Assembly (NCBI GenBank): GCA_027083715.1
Contig: JALWNR010000041.1
Coordinates: forward strand, 1 to 8,089
From: Bacteroidales bacterium
GTDB lineage: Bacteria; Bacteroidota; Bacteroidia; Bacteroidales; NBLH01
DNA length: 8,089 bases
Direction of reading: 5' to 3'
The stretch's first letter is position 1. Each line of letters opens with the position of its first letter. The position numbers and the translations under genes were made by a program. The notes under the pieces are model-generated. The model ran no database searches, was not told where the DNA came from, and saw only the letters and a program-made list of their open reading frames with translations. Shown here in pieces: positions 1-6,264 of the stretch.

Positions 1-149
1 TCTGTATTGTTTTTGAATAAAATAATTTATCCGGTAACAATTTAATAATTATAAAATTAAACCGGACATGCTTATTTTTATTTAATTTAAATTAAAATAC
101 AAAGATGAAATAAATTTTTATATTCGGCAAATTTTATGAACAGAACAAA
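1..149. other. AT-rich leader upstream of pgeF, no gene seen
   Basis: No reading frame of useful length lies here, and the few open codons at the left edge are too short to assign to an upstream gene. Two symmetric elements are visible: TCCGGT (30-35) paired with ACCGGA (61-66) across an A/T-only spacer, and a perfect 16-bp A/T palindrome at 81-96. Either could be regulatory or, given the base composition, chance. I found no exact TAnnTTTG element on the plus strand, so the pgeF promoter is not placed. Confidence 0.5.
81..96. repeat. 16-bp perfect A/T palindrome upstream of pgeF
   Basis: TTTAATTTAAATTAAA is identical to its own reverse complement. It lies 53 bp before the pgeF start codon, a plausible place for an operator or UP-like element. 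It contains only A and T in an A/T-rich leader, so chance is a real alternative. No function is claimed. Confidence 0.4.
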
Positions 150-929
150 ATGGTAGAAATCTTAAAAAACGGGCAGGCATATTTCCGGTTTGAGCACCTT
201 TCAGAACAGGCAGATATTAAGCACTTTATCAGCAGTAAGGATTTTGGAAACATGAGTCTTTTTAAAAGAAAAAACAAGCAACAAGTTGTTGAAAACCGTA
301 GGCAAATTGCCAAAGTTCTTGAAACGGATATAAATAATTTTGTTTTTCAGCAGCAAGTGCACGGCACACAGTGTCCGGTAATCACAAAACGAGATAAAGG
401 CAAAGGGGTGTATTCCTATGCATCGGCAATTAAAGATAATGATGCGATGATTACCCGCGAAAAAGGAATTTGCCTGATTGCTATGGCAGGCGATTGTGCA
501 CCTCTTTTGTTTTACGACCCCAAACAAAAAGTAATTGGAGTAGCTCATGCAGGCTGGCGTGGCACTTACAAAAAAATTGCCAGGAAAACCATTGAAAAGA
601 TGATAAATAATTTTCAATCTGATCCCGGGGATATTTTAGCAGGAATCGGTCCATCAATAAGTCAAAAACATTATGAAGTGGACGATTTGGTTTATAATGA
701 ATTTAAAAAACACATTTCCGGTTTTCAGACTTTCTTTTCCAAAGGAAAAGAAAAAGGTAAATATTATCTGGATTTGTGGGCAGCCAATAAAGAACAATTA
801 TTGCAAAGCGGACTGAAAGAGGAAAATATAGAAATTTCAGGCTTATGTACTTACCAACAAAACCATTCTTTTTATTCTGCAAGACGTGGAGAAGCCGGCA
901 GGTTTATGGCAGGAATTATGATTTTGTAA
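150..929 (+). CDS. pgeF: PgeF/YfiH family peptidoglycan editing factor (formerly laccase-domain polyphenol oxidase)
   Basis: The 259-aa product is full length for the YfiH/DUF152 (Cu-oxidase_4) family. The E. coli member removes L-Ser wrongly incorporated in place of L-Ala in peptidoglycan precursors; other members have been reported with polyphenol oxidase or purine-nucleoside activities. The expected metal-site residues are visible: His71 in QQQVHG, Cys116 in AGDCAPLLF and His133 in VAHAGWRG. The Cys-His spacing of 17 residues fits the family. GIGPSIS (165-171) and the C-terminal block with Cys233, H239-SFYSARR and the GRFMAG end complete the pattern. The start is ATG at 150: the nearby ATG at 136 is out of frame and stops after six codons. 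No Shine-Dalgarno is seen. The protein is expected to be cytoplasmic, with no signal peptide. A 42-nt gap separates it from the next plus-strand gene, with which it may be co-transcribed. Confidence 0.93.
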   Translation: MVEILKNGQAYFRFEHLSEQADIKHFISSKDFGNMSLFKRKNKQQVVENRRQIAKVLETDINNFVFQQQVHGTQCPVITKRDKGKGVYSYASAIKDNDAMITREKGICLIAMAGDCAPLLFYDPKQKVIGVAHAGWRGTYKKIARKTIEKMINNFQSDPGDILAGIGPSISQKHYEVDDLVYNEFKKHISGFQTFFSKGKEKGKYYLDLWAANKEQLLQSGLKEENIEISGLCTYQQNHSFYSARRGEAGRFMAGIMIL

Positions 930-944
930 TCTGAAACAAATAGC

Positions 945-967
945 TTTATTTTACATGCTAAAATAAA
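945..967. repeat. 9-bp perfect A/T inverted repeat just before the small membrane-protein gene
   Basis: TTTATTTTA (945-953) and TAAAATAAA (959-967) are exact reverse complements around the 5-nt spacer CATGC. The right arm ends 4 nt before the ATG at 972, so a folded mRNA would place the start codon at the base of a weak A-U stem. It could modulate initiation, or be a chance product of A/T-rich spacer. There is no U-tract typical of a terminator. Confidence 0.4.
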
Positions 968-971
968 AAAC

Positions 972-1280
972 ATGAGTACAAAAATTGTTCACCCAAAAGC
1001 AAAACATGCACTGAACGCAGCAATCGCAGGAGTTGTAGTAATGTTATCCATCCTCTTTGCACATATGAAGTGGGTGCTGATAGCAGGTACTTTTACCAGT
1101 TTCGGGATAAGTATTTTTACCATAATTCTCGCAATTCAGTCTTTAAAGCTGATTAACCGCAATAAAGAGACTTACCGTGGAGATAATATGGCATGGATTG
1201 CTCTTATTTTAGGAATTTTGATGTTTTTAATGACAATTCCGTTTGTTATTCAGTTTACAGGAATTGTTATAAAAGGCTAA
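972..1280 (+). CDS. Small integral membrane protein of unknown function (three predicted helices)
   Basis: I do not recognise a family with confidence. The 102-aa product has a short basic, hydrophilic N-terminus (residues 1-12, STKIVHPKAKH) followed by hydrophobic stretches at about 13-30, 33-57 and 73-99. A charged loop (58-72, containing NRNKETYRGD) joins the second and third. This looks like three transmembrane helices in the cytoplasmic membrane. The overall pattern is loosely like the DUF4190 type of small membrane protein, but no diagnostic motif is present. The ATG at 972 follows an A-run and no Shine-Dalgarno. It sits 42 nt after pgeF on the same strand and ends 11 nt before the convergent SUI1 gene, so its expression probably depends on the pgeF transcript or on a promoter in the short gap. 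Coding potential is supported by the coherent hydrophobic pattern and the close packing. Confidence 0.75.
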   Translation: MSTKIVHPKAKHALNAAIAGVVVMLSILFAHMKWVLIAGTFTSFGISIFTIILAIQSLKLINRNKETYRGDNMAWIALILGILMFLMTIPFVIQFTGIVIKG

Positions 1281-1291
1281 ATTTCAAAAGC

Positions 1292-1636
1292 TTATCCGCC
1301 GGCACGTTTCACTTTATAGCCTTCTTTTTTCAAAATTTCCATAATTTTATCCCGAAAATCGCCCTGAATAAGAATTTCGCCTTCTTTTGCCGAGCCTCCT
1401 ACCCCGCATTTTGTTTTCAATGTTTTTGCCAGTGTCTTTAAATCGTCTTCCGTTCCGACAAAACCTGTAATTAAAGTTACTGCCTTTCCTTTTCTTCCTT
1501 TCTTATCAAGACTTACTTTCAGGTTTTGCTGCTGCGGAGGCAATGTTTCTTTTTCTTCCTCCTTATCGTAATCATATTCAAAATCCGGATTAGTGGAATA
1601 TACCATTCCGAGACGTTCTTTCCAATCTTTTGCCAT
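1292..1636 (-). CDS. SUI1/eIF1-like translation factor, YciH family
   Basis: The 114-aa product has the usual size of bacterial YciH proteins, homologues of eukaryotic initiation factor eIF1/SUI1. In E. coli, YciH has been linked to discrimination against aberrant initiation complexes and to stress-time translation; its role in Bacteroidota is unproven. The N-terminal segment carries [13 protein letters not shown] (9-21), typical of bacterial members, then an acidic linker and a Gln-rich turn. The SUI1 fold covers about 38-114, with the basic strand [15 protein letters not shown] (45-59), the [18 protein letters not shown] core (76-93) and the terminal GYKVKRAGG. It starts 6 nt after the stop of the GH3 gene and no separate promoter is visible, so the two are almost certainly co-transcribed. 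Its 3' end is 11 nt from the stop of the convergent membrane-protein gene. Confidence 0.92.
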   Translation of the reverse strand: MAKDWKERLGMVYSTNPDFEYDYDKEEEKETLPPQQQNLKVSLDKKGRKGKAVTLITGFVGTEDDLKTLAKTLKTKCGVGGSAKEGEILIQGDFRDKIMEILKKEGYKVKRAGG

Positions 1637-1642
1637 GCTCTA

Positions 1643-3160
1643 TTATTTTGTGTTGTTCAATTTTAATAAATGTTCAATATATTCACGGTGATTTGCAAGG
1701 CGTGGTACTTTATTTTGTCCCCCCAGTTTTCCGCGTTCTTTCATCCAGTCATAAAACAAGCCTTCGCGAGCAACTTCCACCATAGGAAAAGCCAACGAAA
1801 TATCTTTATAACGCTTAGATTCATAATCCGAATTAACCGATTTTAAAGTAGTATCCAGTATTTCGGCAAAGTGTTCTAAACTATCCGGCATTTTTGAAAA
1901 CTCAAACAGCCACTGATGTCCTCCGTTTCGGTTTTCATCCATAAAAATAGGAGCAGCCGTGTATTCCTTTATTTCAGCACCGGTACGTTCGCAGGCTTTT
2001 TTCAGGGCAGTTTCCGCATTGTCAATAATCAACTCTTCGCCAAAAGCATTGATAAAATGTTTGGTGCGTCCGGTAATTTTTATCCGAAAAGGATATTTTG
2101 AGGTGAATTTTATCGTATCGCCAATTATATAACGCCACAAACCTCCGTTGGTAGAAATAATTAGTGCATAATTTTTATCCAGTTCCACTTCTTCCAGCGT
2201 AATTGTTTTAGGGTTTTCTTTCCCATATTCTTCCATAGGAAGAAACTCGTAAAAAATGCCATAGTCGAGCATGAGCAACATTCCGTTTGCATCGGGGTAA
2301 TCCTGAATGGCAAAAAAACCCTCGGAAGCATTATAAGTTTCCAGATAATTCATTTTATCCGAAGGAATTATTTTTTTAAACTGCTCACGATAAGGTGTAA
2401 AGCTGACCCCTCCGTGCACAAACAGTTCCAGATTGGGCCAAACTTCCAGCAAATTACTCTTTCCGGTGATTTCCAGTATGCGTTTAATCAAAACCAGTGT
2501 CCATGAAGGCACTCCCGAAATATTGGTTACATTTTCACCAATGGTTGATTTAGCCATCAGCTCAATTTTTTGTTCCCACTCGTCCATTAAGGCAATTTTT
2601 TTTTCGGGTGTTTGTAACATTCTCACCCAAAAAGGTAGATTTTCAATTAAAACAGCCGATAAATCGCCATAATAAAGTTCATTTTCATATTTATTGATTT
2701 GCTGGCTACCACCAATAACCAAAGCCTTTCCCGTAAAAATACTGTATCCGGGAAAATTGGAGGTATAAAGCGCAATTACATCGCGTCCACCCCGAAAATG
2801 ACAATTTTCCAATGACTCCTTGCTTACAGGAATAAACTTGCTTTTATCGGCAGTGGTTCCCGATGATTTGGCAAACCACTCTATTTCGCTGTGCCACAAA
2901 ATATTCTGTTCCCCTTTTCGGATACGCTCAATATATTCAGAAAAATCTTCGTAGTTACGAATAGGAACTTTTGTCCGATAATCCGTGTAGTTATTAATGC
3001 TTTCAAAATCATGTTTTTTGCCAAATTCCGTATCTTTAGCCAATTTTAAAAGATTAAAAAGCTGTTCATACTGAACATTTTCAGGATATTTTTCAAATAA
3101 TTCAATTTGATTCATCCGTTTTATGGTCGCCCAGGAAACAATGGAATGTATTAAAGTCAT
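1643..3160 (-). CDS. GH3-family acyl-acid amido synthetase (auxin-responsive GH3-like protein)
   Basis: The 505-aa product is full length for the bacterial branch of the GH3 family, ANL-superfamily adenylating enzymes. Plant members activate carboxylic acids such as auxin or jasmonate with ATP and join them to amino acids; the bacterial substrate is unknown. Motifs in order: Ser/Thr-rich nucleotide loop SSGTTADKSKFIPVS (99-113), VHGGVSFTPY (248-257), YNASEGFFAIQ (276-286), LWRYIIGDTIKF (341-352), GRTKHFINAFGEEL (364-377) and the C-terminal lid with GKLGGQNKVPRL (477-488), which aligns with the KVPR motif of plant GH3s. The N-terminus, with SIVSWATIKRMNQIELFEKYP, matches the family, so the first ATG is kept. 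No signal peptide is seen. It is first in a two-gene minus-strand unit with the SUI1 gene 6 nt downstream, and an exact -7 element lies 32 bp upstream (3192-3199). Confidence 0.93.
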   Translation of the reverse strand: MTLIHSIVSWATIKRMNQIELFEKYPENVQYEQLFNLLKLAKDTEFGKKHDFESINNYTDYRTKVPIRNYEDFSEYIERIRKGEQNILWHSEIEWFAKSSGTTADKSKFIPVSKESLENCHFRGGRDVIALYTSNFPGYSIFTGKALVIGGSQQINKYENELYYGDLSAVLIENLPFWVRMLQTPEKKIALMDEWEQKIELMAKSTIGENVTNISGVPSWTLVLIKRILEITGKSNLLEVWPNLELFVHGGVSFTPYREQFKKIIPSDKMNYLETYNASEGFFAIQDYPDANGMLLMLDYGIFYEFLPMEEYGKENPKTITLEEVELDKNYALIISTNGGLWRYIIGDTIKFTSKYPFRIKITGRTKHFINAFGEELIIDNAETALKKACERTGAEIKEYTAAPIFMDENRNGGHQWLFEFSKMPDSLEHFAEILDTTLKSVNSDYESKRYKDISLAFPMVEVAREGLFYDWMKERGKLGGQNKVPRLANHREYIEHLLKLNNTK

Positions 3161-3191
3161 TATCCGGTTATACTTTTTTAGGTTTAGATTA

Positions 3192-3199
3192 CAAAGTTA
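3192..3199 (-). promoter_or_regulatory. Bacteroidota-type -7 promoter element for the GH3-SUI1 unit
   Basis: Read on the minus strand the sequence is TAACTTTG, an exact match to TAnnTTTG. It lies 32 bp upstream of the GH3 start codon, in the divergent intergenic region. At the -33 position there is a T-run (GGTTTTTT) rather than a clear TTG, so only half of the promoter is well supported. Confidence 0.5.
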
Positions 3200-3203
3200 A
3201 AAA

Positions 3204-3330
3204 TACTGATTAAAAAACCTGCACGAATTGTTTTTTTTAAGAAATTATACAAAAATCAAAGTTTATTTATATTTTTACACTAAAATAATTAACTTTTATT
3301 ATTCATTTTTATTATACAATTACTGATTAA
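3204..3330 (+). repeat. 10-bp direct repeat pair in the GH3/cvpA divergent region
   Basis: TACTGATTAA occurs exactly at 3204-3213 and again at 3321-3330, in the same orientation, inside the 197-bp divergent intergenic region. The first copy is next to the GH3 -7 element and the second is 28 bp before the cvpA-type start. Paired sites for one regulator are possible, as is chance in A/T-rich sequence. The span given covers both copies and the DNA between them. Confidence 0.4.
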
Positions 3331-3357
3331 CATCTTGAATATTAAATACATGAACAC

Positions 3358-3951
3358 ATGGATGTTTATATCGACAAACATATAAGTTTATTTGATTTTA
3401 TTATTGCCGGCATAATGCTCTGGGCGCTTTATAAAGGATATATGCAGGGCTTTATTGTACAAACTATTGCACTTTTTGTTTTACTTGCAGGTGTATTTGT
3501 CGGTTCTAAAGTATCGATGTCCATTTATTATATGGTAATGGATAAATCTGTGGTAGCTTTGCCTAATTTTCCGGTAGTGGTTTTTGCTTTAATGTTTGGC
3601 TTTATTATTTTTGGTGCCGACTGGACTGCGCGTATTGTACAAAAACAAGTAGAATCTGTACCAAAACCAATTTCGACAAGGGTTTTAGGAGCTTTTTTCG
3701 GTGGAGTTAAATATGCTTTCATAATTAGTGTTTTTCTTTTATTTGTGGATAGAATTGATCAAAACGTACATATTATTCCTGATAATGAAAAATCAATCAC
3801 TTTATTTTACAAACCATTTAAGGATTTTGCACCAACCATATTACCACGCTTAAAATTTGAAGCAAGAACACCACCAAAAGCTGAATTTCCTGATGATGCC
3901 CAAGATATGGACATTGAAGAGCTACCTGATTATAATGATATTGGACGATAA
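3358..3951 (+). CDS. CvpA family membrane protein
   Basis: The 197-aa product fits the CvpA/colicin V production family, cytoplasmic-membrane proteins with roles in envelope homeostasis that remain poorly defined. The first helix block FDFIIAGIMLWALYKGYMQG (12-31) is the typical CvpA opening, with the polar YKGYMQG following the helix. Further hydrophobic segments are at about 32-55, 70-92 and 112-130. RVLGAFFGGVKYAFIISVFL (108-127) is the usual second signature. The C-terminal tail (about 165-197) is hydrophilic and acidic (DDAQDMDIEELPDYND) and is probably outside the membrane. ATG 3358 is used because the overlapping ATG at 3350 is in another frame and stops quickly. It heads a tight plus-strand cluster: the methyltransferase starts 2 nt after its stop. 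I found no exact -7 element upstream; TATTTTTA (3270-3277) is one base off. Confidence 0.88.
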   Translation: MDVYIDKHISLFDFIIAGIMLWALYKGYMQGFIVQTIALFVLLAGVFVGSKVSMSIYYMVMDKSVVALPNFPVVVFALMFGFIIFGADWTARIVQKQVESVPKPISTRVLGAFFGGVKYAFIISVFLLFVDRIDQNVHIIPDNEKSITLFYKPFKDFAPTILPRLKFEARTPPKAEFPDDAQDMDIEELPDYNDIGR

Positions 3952-3953
3952 TT

Positions 3954-4604
3954 ATGCAAAGTACTTTTGATTTTGGAGCTATTTCGCATGAATATGATGC
4001 GTATTACCGATCAAATTTCGGACAAAATATTGATAAATTAGAAAAAGCAATTATTGCTGATTTTCTGAAAAAATTAGCTACAAAAAACATTTTTGAAATC
4101 GGATGCGGAACAGGACATTGGTCTGATTTTTTTGCACAAAGCGGATTTTCAGTTACAGCAATGGATATTTCGGAGGAGATGCTAAAAATAGCAAAGTCGA
4201 AAAATATTAAAAACGTAGTTTTTAAACCGGGTGATGTGCTGAATCTTGAAAATGCGGATGAATCTGTCGAAAATATTGCTGCCATTACCTCTTTGGAATT
4301 TAGCGGAGATTTAGAAAAAGCTTTTGAAGAGATTTATCGTGTACTAAAACCTTCCGGTTATTTTATTTGCGCAGGATTAAATGGCAGTTCCGATTTTTGG
4401 AATGATAAAAAAGACGACCCGGTGTATAAAAATGCCCATTTTCTCAGCTACAAACTGTTACAAAAACATTTGTCAAAATTCGGAACGCCTCAGATCAACG
4501 CTTGTGTGATAGTTGAAAACAATACTTTTTGTGATGAAAAATATACCGCGCAGGAGAAACTAAATAAAGGCGCTTTTATTGCAGCAATGGTTCAAAAAAA
4601 ATAA
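3954..4604 (+). CDS. Class I SAM-dependent methyltransferase, substrate unknown
   Basis: The 216-aa product has a Rossmann-type methyltransferase core (Methyltransf_11/25 type). Motif I is FEIGCGTGHW (47-56), which binds S-adenosylmethionine. An acidic residue at the end of strand 2, Asp71 in VTAMDISEEML, should contact the ribose hydroxyls. A later GDVLNLE (93-99) and RVLKPSGYF (129-137) complete the usual order. The N-terminus FDFGAISHEYDAYYRSNFGQ (5-24) resembles small-molecule methyltransferases such as UbiE/BioC-like enzymes, but the substrate cannot be read from the sequence. It starts 2 nt after the cvpA-family stop and ends 5 nt before the thiamine-binding-like gene, so it is translated from the same mRNA. 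It lacks the C-terminal motifs I would need to call a specific RNA, quinone or protein methylase. Confidence 0.88.
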   Translation: MQSTFDFGAISHEYDAYYRSNFGQNIDKLEKAIIADFLKKLATKNIFEIGCGTGHWSDFFAQSGFSVTAMDISEEMLKIAKSKNIKNVVFKPGDVLNLENADESVENIAAITSLEFSGDLEKAFEEIYRVLKPSGYFICAGLNGSSDFWNDKKDDPVYKNAHFLSYKLLQKHLSKFGTPQINACVIVENNTFCDEKYTAQEKLNKGAFIAAMVQKK

Positions 4605-4609
4605 TTACG

Positions 4610-4852
4610 ATGAATATCTCTCTGGAAATCAGCCTTTATCCTTTTGCTGAAAATTACCCCGATGATGTAAAACTTTTTCTGGAAAAAATATACAGCTGCC
4701 AGGATTTAAAAGTGGAAACCAACAGCATGAGTACAATTATAACCGGTGATTATCATCAGATTATGGCTTTAATAAATGATGAAATTTTCCGATTTTTTAA
4801 AAACAACAAAGCGGTTTTCGTATTGAAAATATCTAATGGTTGCGTGGTTTAA
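4610..4852 (+). CDS. Small thiamine-binding protein, YkoF/MTH1187-like
   Basis: The 80-aa product matches the thiamine-binding (DUF77/MTH1187, YkoF-like) fold, a ferredoxin-like alpha/beta domain that oligomerises and binds thiamine or hydroxymethylpyrimidine in characterised members. Visible marks are the first strand ISLEISLYP (3-11), the central VETNSMSTIITGDYHQIM (35-52) with the characteristic MST-x-x-x-GDY pattern, and the last strand VFVLKIS (69-75). The length is normal for a single domain; B. subtilis YkoF has two. The gene lies 5 nt after the methyltransferase and is the last of the three-gene cluster. No thiamine biosynthesis gene, transporter or TPP riboswitch is recognised here, so the ligand and role are uncertain. 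It could act as a thiamine chaperone or sensor, or bind another small molecule. Confidence 0.82.
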   Translation: MNISLEISLYPFAENYPDDVKLFLEKIYSCQDLKVETNSMSTIITGDYHQIMALINDEIFRFFKNNKAVFVLKISNGCVV

Positions 4853-4875
4853 TTTACATAACATTGAAAAAAATG

Positions 4876-4883
4876 TATTTTTG
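4876..4883 (+). promoter_or_regulatory. Bacteroidota-type -7 promoter element for threonine aldolase
   Basis: TATTTTTG is an exact match to TAnnTTTG and lies 24 bp before the ATG at 4908, followed by CATT where transcription would be expected to begin. The -33 region has TTT (4848-4850) rather than TTG. It implies that the aldolase can be transcribed independently of the cvpA-methyltransferase cluster, even though the intergenic gap is only 55 bp. Confidence 0.58.
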
Positions 4884-4907
4884 CATTCCAAATCAAAAAA
4901 ATAATCC

Positions 4908-5939
4908 ATGATTATCTATAATTTCAAAAACGATTACAGCGAAGGTGCACACCCGAATATCCTTCAAGCCTTAAACGCATCAAACTACTATCAGGAAGAG
5001 GGTTACGGGGAGGATAATTATTGCAATCTGGCAAAAAAAAGTATTTTTGAAATAATTCAAAGTAAAAATTCAGACGTGCATTTTGTTTCAGGGGGCACTC
5101 AGGCAAACCTGATTGTTATTTCTTCTTTGTTAAAACCCTATGAATCGGTAATTGCTGCTGCAAGCGGACATATTGCCGTACACGAAACCGGTGCAATTGA
5201 AGCCACAGGACATAAAATTAATACAGTACAAACCAAAAACGGAAAGTTATATCCAAAGGATATAGAAGCTCAGGTAGCGTATCACTCAGACGAGCACATG
5301 GTAAAGCCCGGAATGGTTTATATTTCTAATTCTACTGAGTTAGGCACGGTTTACACGAAAAAAGAGCTGGAAGATTTGTCCGGAATTTGCAAAAAATACG
5401 GTTTATATTTATTTATGGACGGGGCACGTCTTGCCTCAGCACTGACATCACCTGCCGGAGACTTGAAATTTCCTGATTTTGCACGGTTAACAGATGTATT
5501 TTACATAGGCGGAACAAAAAACGGAGCACTTTTGGGCGAAGCCATTGTAATAAATCATCCTGATTTACAGAAAAACTTTCGCTTTGCGATGAAACAGCGT
5601 GGTGCTTTGCTGGCAAAAGGCAGAATTTTTGGGATTCAGTTTGTCGAATTGTTTAAAAATGATTTGTTTTATCAGCTGGCACACCATGCAAACGCAATGG
5701 CAATGAAATTAGCAAAAGGTCTCAGAAAAGCAGGCTACGATTTTTTGACAGAACCCGTTTCAAATCAAATTTTTCCGGTTTTGCCAAACAGTTTAATCGA
5801 AAAATTAAGCAAAAAATTTGGTTTTTATGTTTGGGCACCCTTTGATGAAAGCCGTTCAAGCATCCGCTTAGTAACATCATGGGCTACAAAAGAGGAAATG
5901 GTGGATAAATTTATTGAGGAACTAAATAATTTAGCTTAA
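4908..5939 (+). CDS. ltaE: Low-specificity threonine aldolase, PLP-dependent
   Basis: The 343-aa product is full length for the threonine aldolase branch of fold-type I PLP enzymes (beta-eliminating lyase family); E. coli LtaE is 333 aa. The reaction cleaves L-threonine or L-allo-threonine to glycine and acetaldehyde in the cytoplasm. Marks in order: N-terminal FKNDYSEGAHPNIL (6-19); phosphate-binding SGGTQANL (61-68); SGHIAVHETGAIEATGHK (86-103), with His92 placed to stack on the cofactor ring; ISNSTELGTVY (139-149); FMDGARLASAL (169-179), with Asp171 for the pyridine nitrogen; and the Schiff-base lysine Lys204 in IGGTKNGALLGEA. MKQRGALLAKGRIFGIQF (228-245) is also typical. The C-terminal domain ends at NNLA. 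No frameshift or missing residue is seen. Stereochemical preference cannot be decided from sequence alone. Confidence 0.93.
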   Translation: MIIYNFKNDYSEGAHPNILQALNASNYYQEEGYGEDNYCNLAKKSIFEIIQSKNSDVHFVSGGTQANLIVISSLLKPYESVIAAASGHIAVHETGAIEATGHKINTVQTKNGKLYPKDIEAQVAYHSDEHMVKPGMVYISNSTELGTVYTKKELEDLSGICKKYGLYLFMDGARLASALTSPAGDLKFPDFARLTDVFYIGGTKNGALLGEAIVINHPDLQKNFRFAMKQRGALLAKGRIFGIQFVELFKNDLFYQLAHHANAMAMKLAKGLRKAGYDFLTEPVSNQIFPVLPNSLIEKLSKKFGFYVWAPFDESRSSIRLVTSWATKEEMVDKFIEELNNLA

Positions 5940-6048
5940 ATCCTAAAAACACATAATTCATTGATTAAAAATAATTTATAAAGTGATGATACCAAAATGC
6001 TTGATGATTTTCTCAAAAATATTTAAGCGGTTTCGTATAAAAACTATC

Positions 6049-6066
6049 GCACTCCACACGGAGTGC
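6049..6066. repeat. REP-like GC-rich hairpin
   Basis: GCACTCC (6049-6055) and GGAGTGC (6060-6066) are perfect reverse complements around the 4-nt loop ACAC. The left flank (TTCGTATAAAAACTATC) and the stem form resemble dispersed ACTCC...GGAGT hairpins I associate with Bacteroidota genomes, which look like REP elements moved by IS200-type REP-associated transposases. That resemblance is from memory and not tested. About 40 bp downstream CTATCG recurs (6090-6095) before a weaker CTC-CAT-GAG stem (6105-6113), perhaps a decayed second unit. With TCTGTTTTTC nearby (6072-6081) it might also aid termination of the aldolase mRNA. Confidence 0.55.
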
Positions 6067-6208
6067 AGTAATCTGTTTTTCAGCTATCTCTATCGATATT
6101 GAGCCTCCATGAGTTTGTAATTTTAACCTCTCATTTTATATAGTTTTCTTATAACACCATGTGCTTATACTAAACAGCTATCAAGCTGATGAATATAAAA
6201 AGTTTACT

Positions 6209-6234
6209 CACAAATAAGTTTATATTAATTTGTG
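6209..6234. repeat. 7-bp perfect inverted repeat with 12-nt spacer
   Basis: CACAAAT (6209-6215) and ATTTGTG (6228-6234) are exact reverse complements around AAGTTTATATTA. There is no U-tract after the right arm. It may be a protein-binding site, part of a larger repeat element, or chance. Confidence 0.4.
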
Positions 6235-6239
6235 TTCGT

Positions 6240-6260
6240 GAAGGCTTCGCCGTTCTTTTA
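6240..6260 (+). terminator. Weak terminator-like stem (GAAGGC-TTC-GCC-g-TTC) plus T-run
   Basis: GAAGGC (6240-6245), loop TTC and GCC-g-TTC (6249-6255) make a 6-bp stem with one bulged G, followed by TTTTA (6256-6260). The form is that of a poor intrinsic terminator on the plus strand. It lies about 300 nt after the aldolase stop, far for a dedicated terminator, and the stem is short. Confidence 0.25.
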
Positions 6261-6264
6261 TCCC

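Noticed and set aside
136..156. ATG at 136 as a pgeF start
   Set aside because: It is out of frame with pgeF and reaches a stop after six codons.
201..617. 138-aa minus-strand reading frame opposite pgeF
   Set aside because: It lies wholly inside pgeF, which has clear family motifs and catalytic residues; the antisense product shows no recognisable pattern.
1193..1441. 82-aa plus-strand frame bridging the small membrane protein and SUI1 genes
   Set aside because: It is out of frame with the membrane protein and antisense to the SUI1 gene; no family pattern.
3350..3385. ATG at 3350 as the start of the CvpA-family gene
   Set aside because: Different frame, ending in TAA after eleven codons; the ATG at 3358 opens the family-like sequence.
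3962..3969. TACTTTTG, an exact TAnnTTTG match, as an internal promoter
   Set aside because: It lies within the first codons of the methyltransferase, whose start is 2 nt from the preceding stop; with no -33 element it is best read as coding sequence.
4908..5939. Tyrosine phenol-lyase or tryptophanase instead of threonine aldolase
   Set aside because: Those relatives are much longer (over 450 aa); length and the IGGTKNGALLGEA lysine motif fit threonine aldolase.
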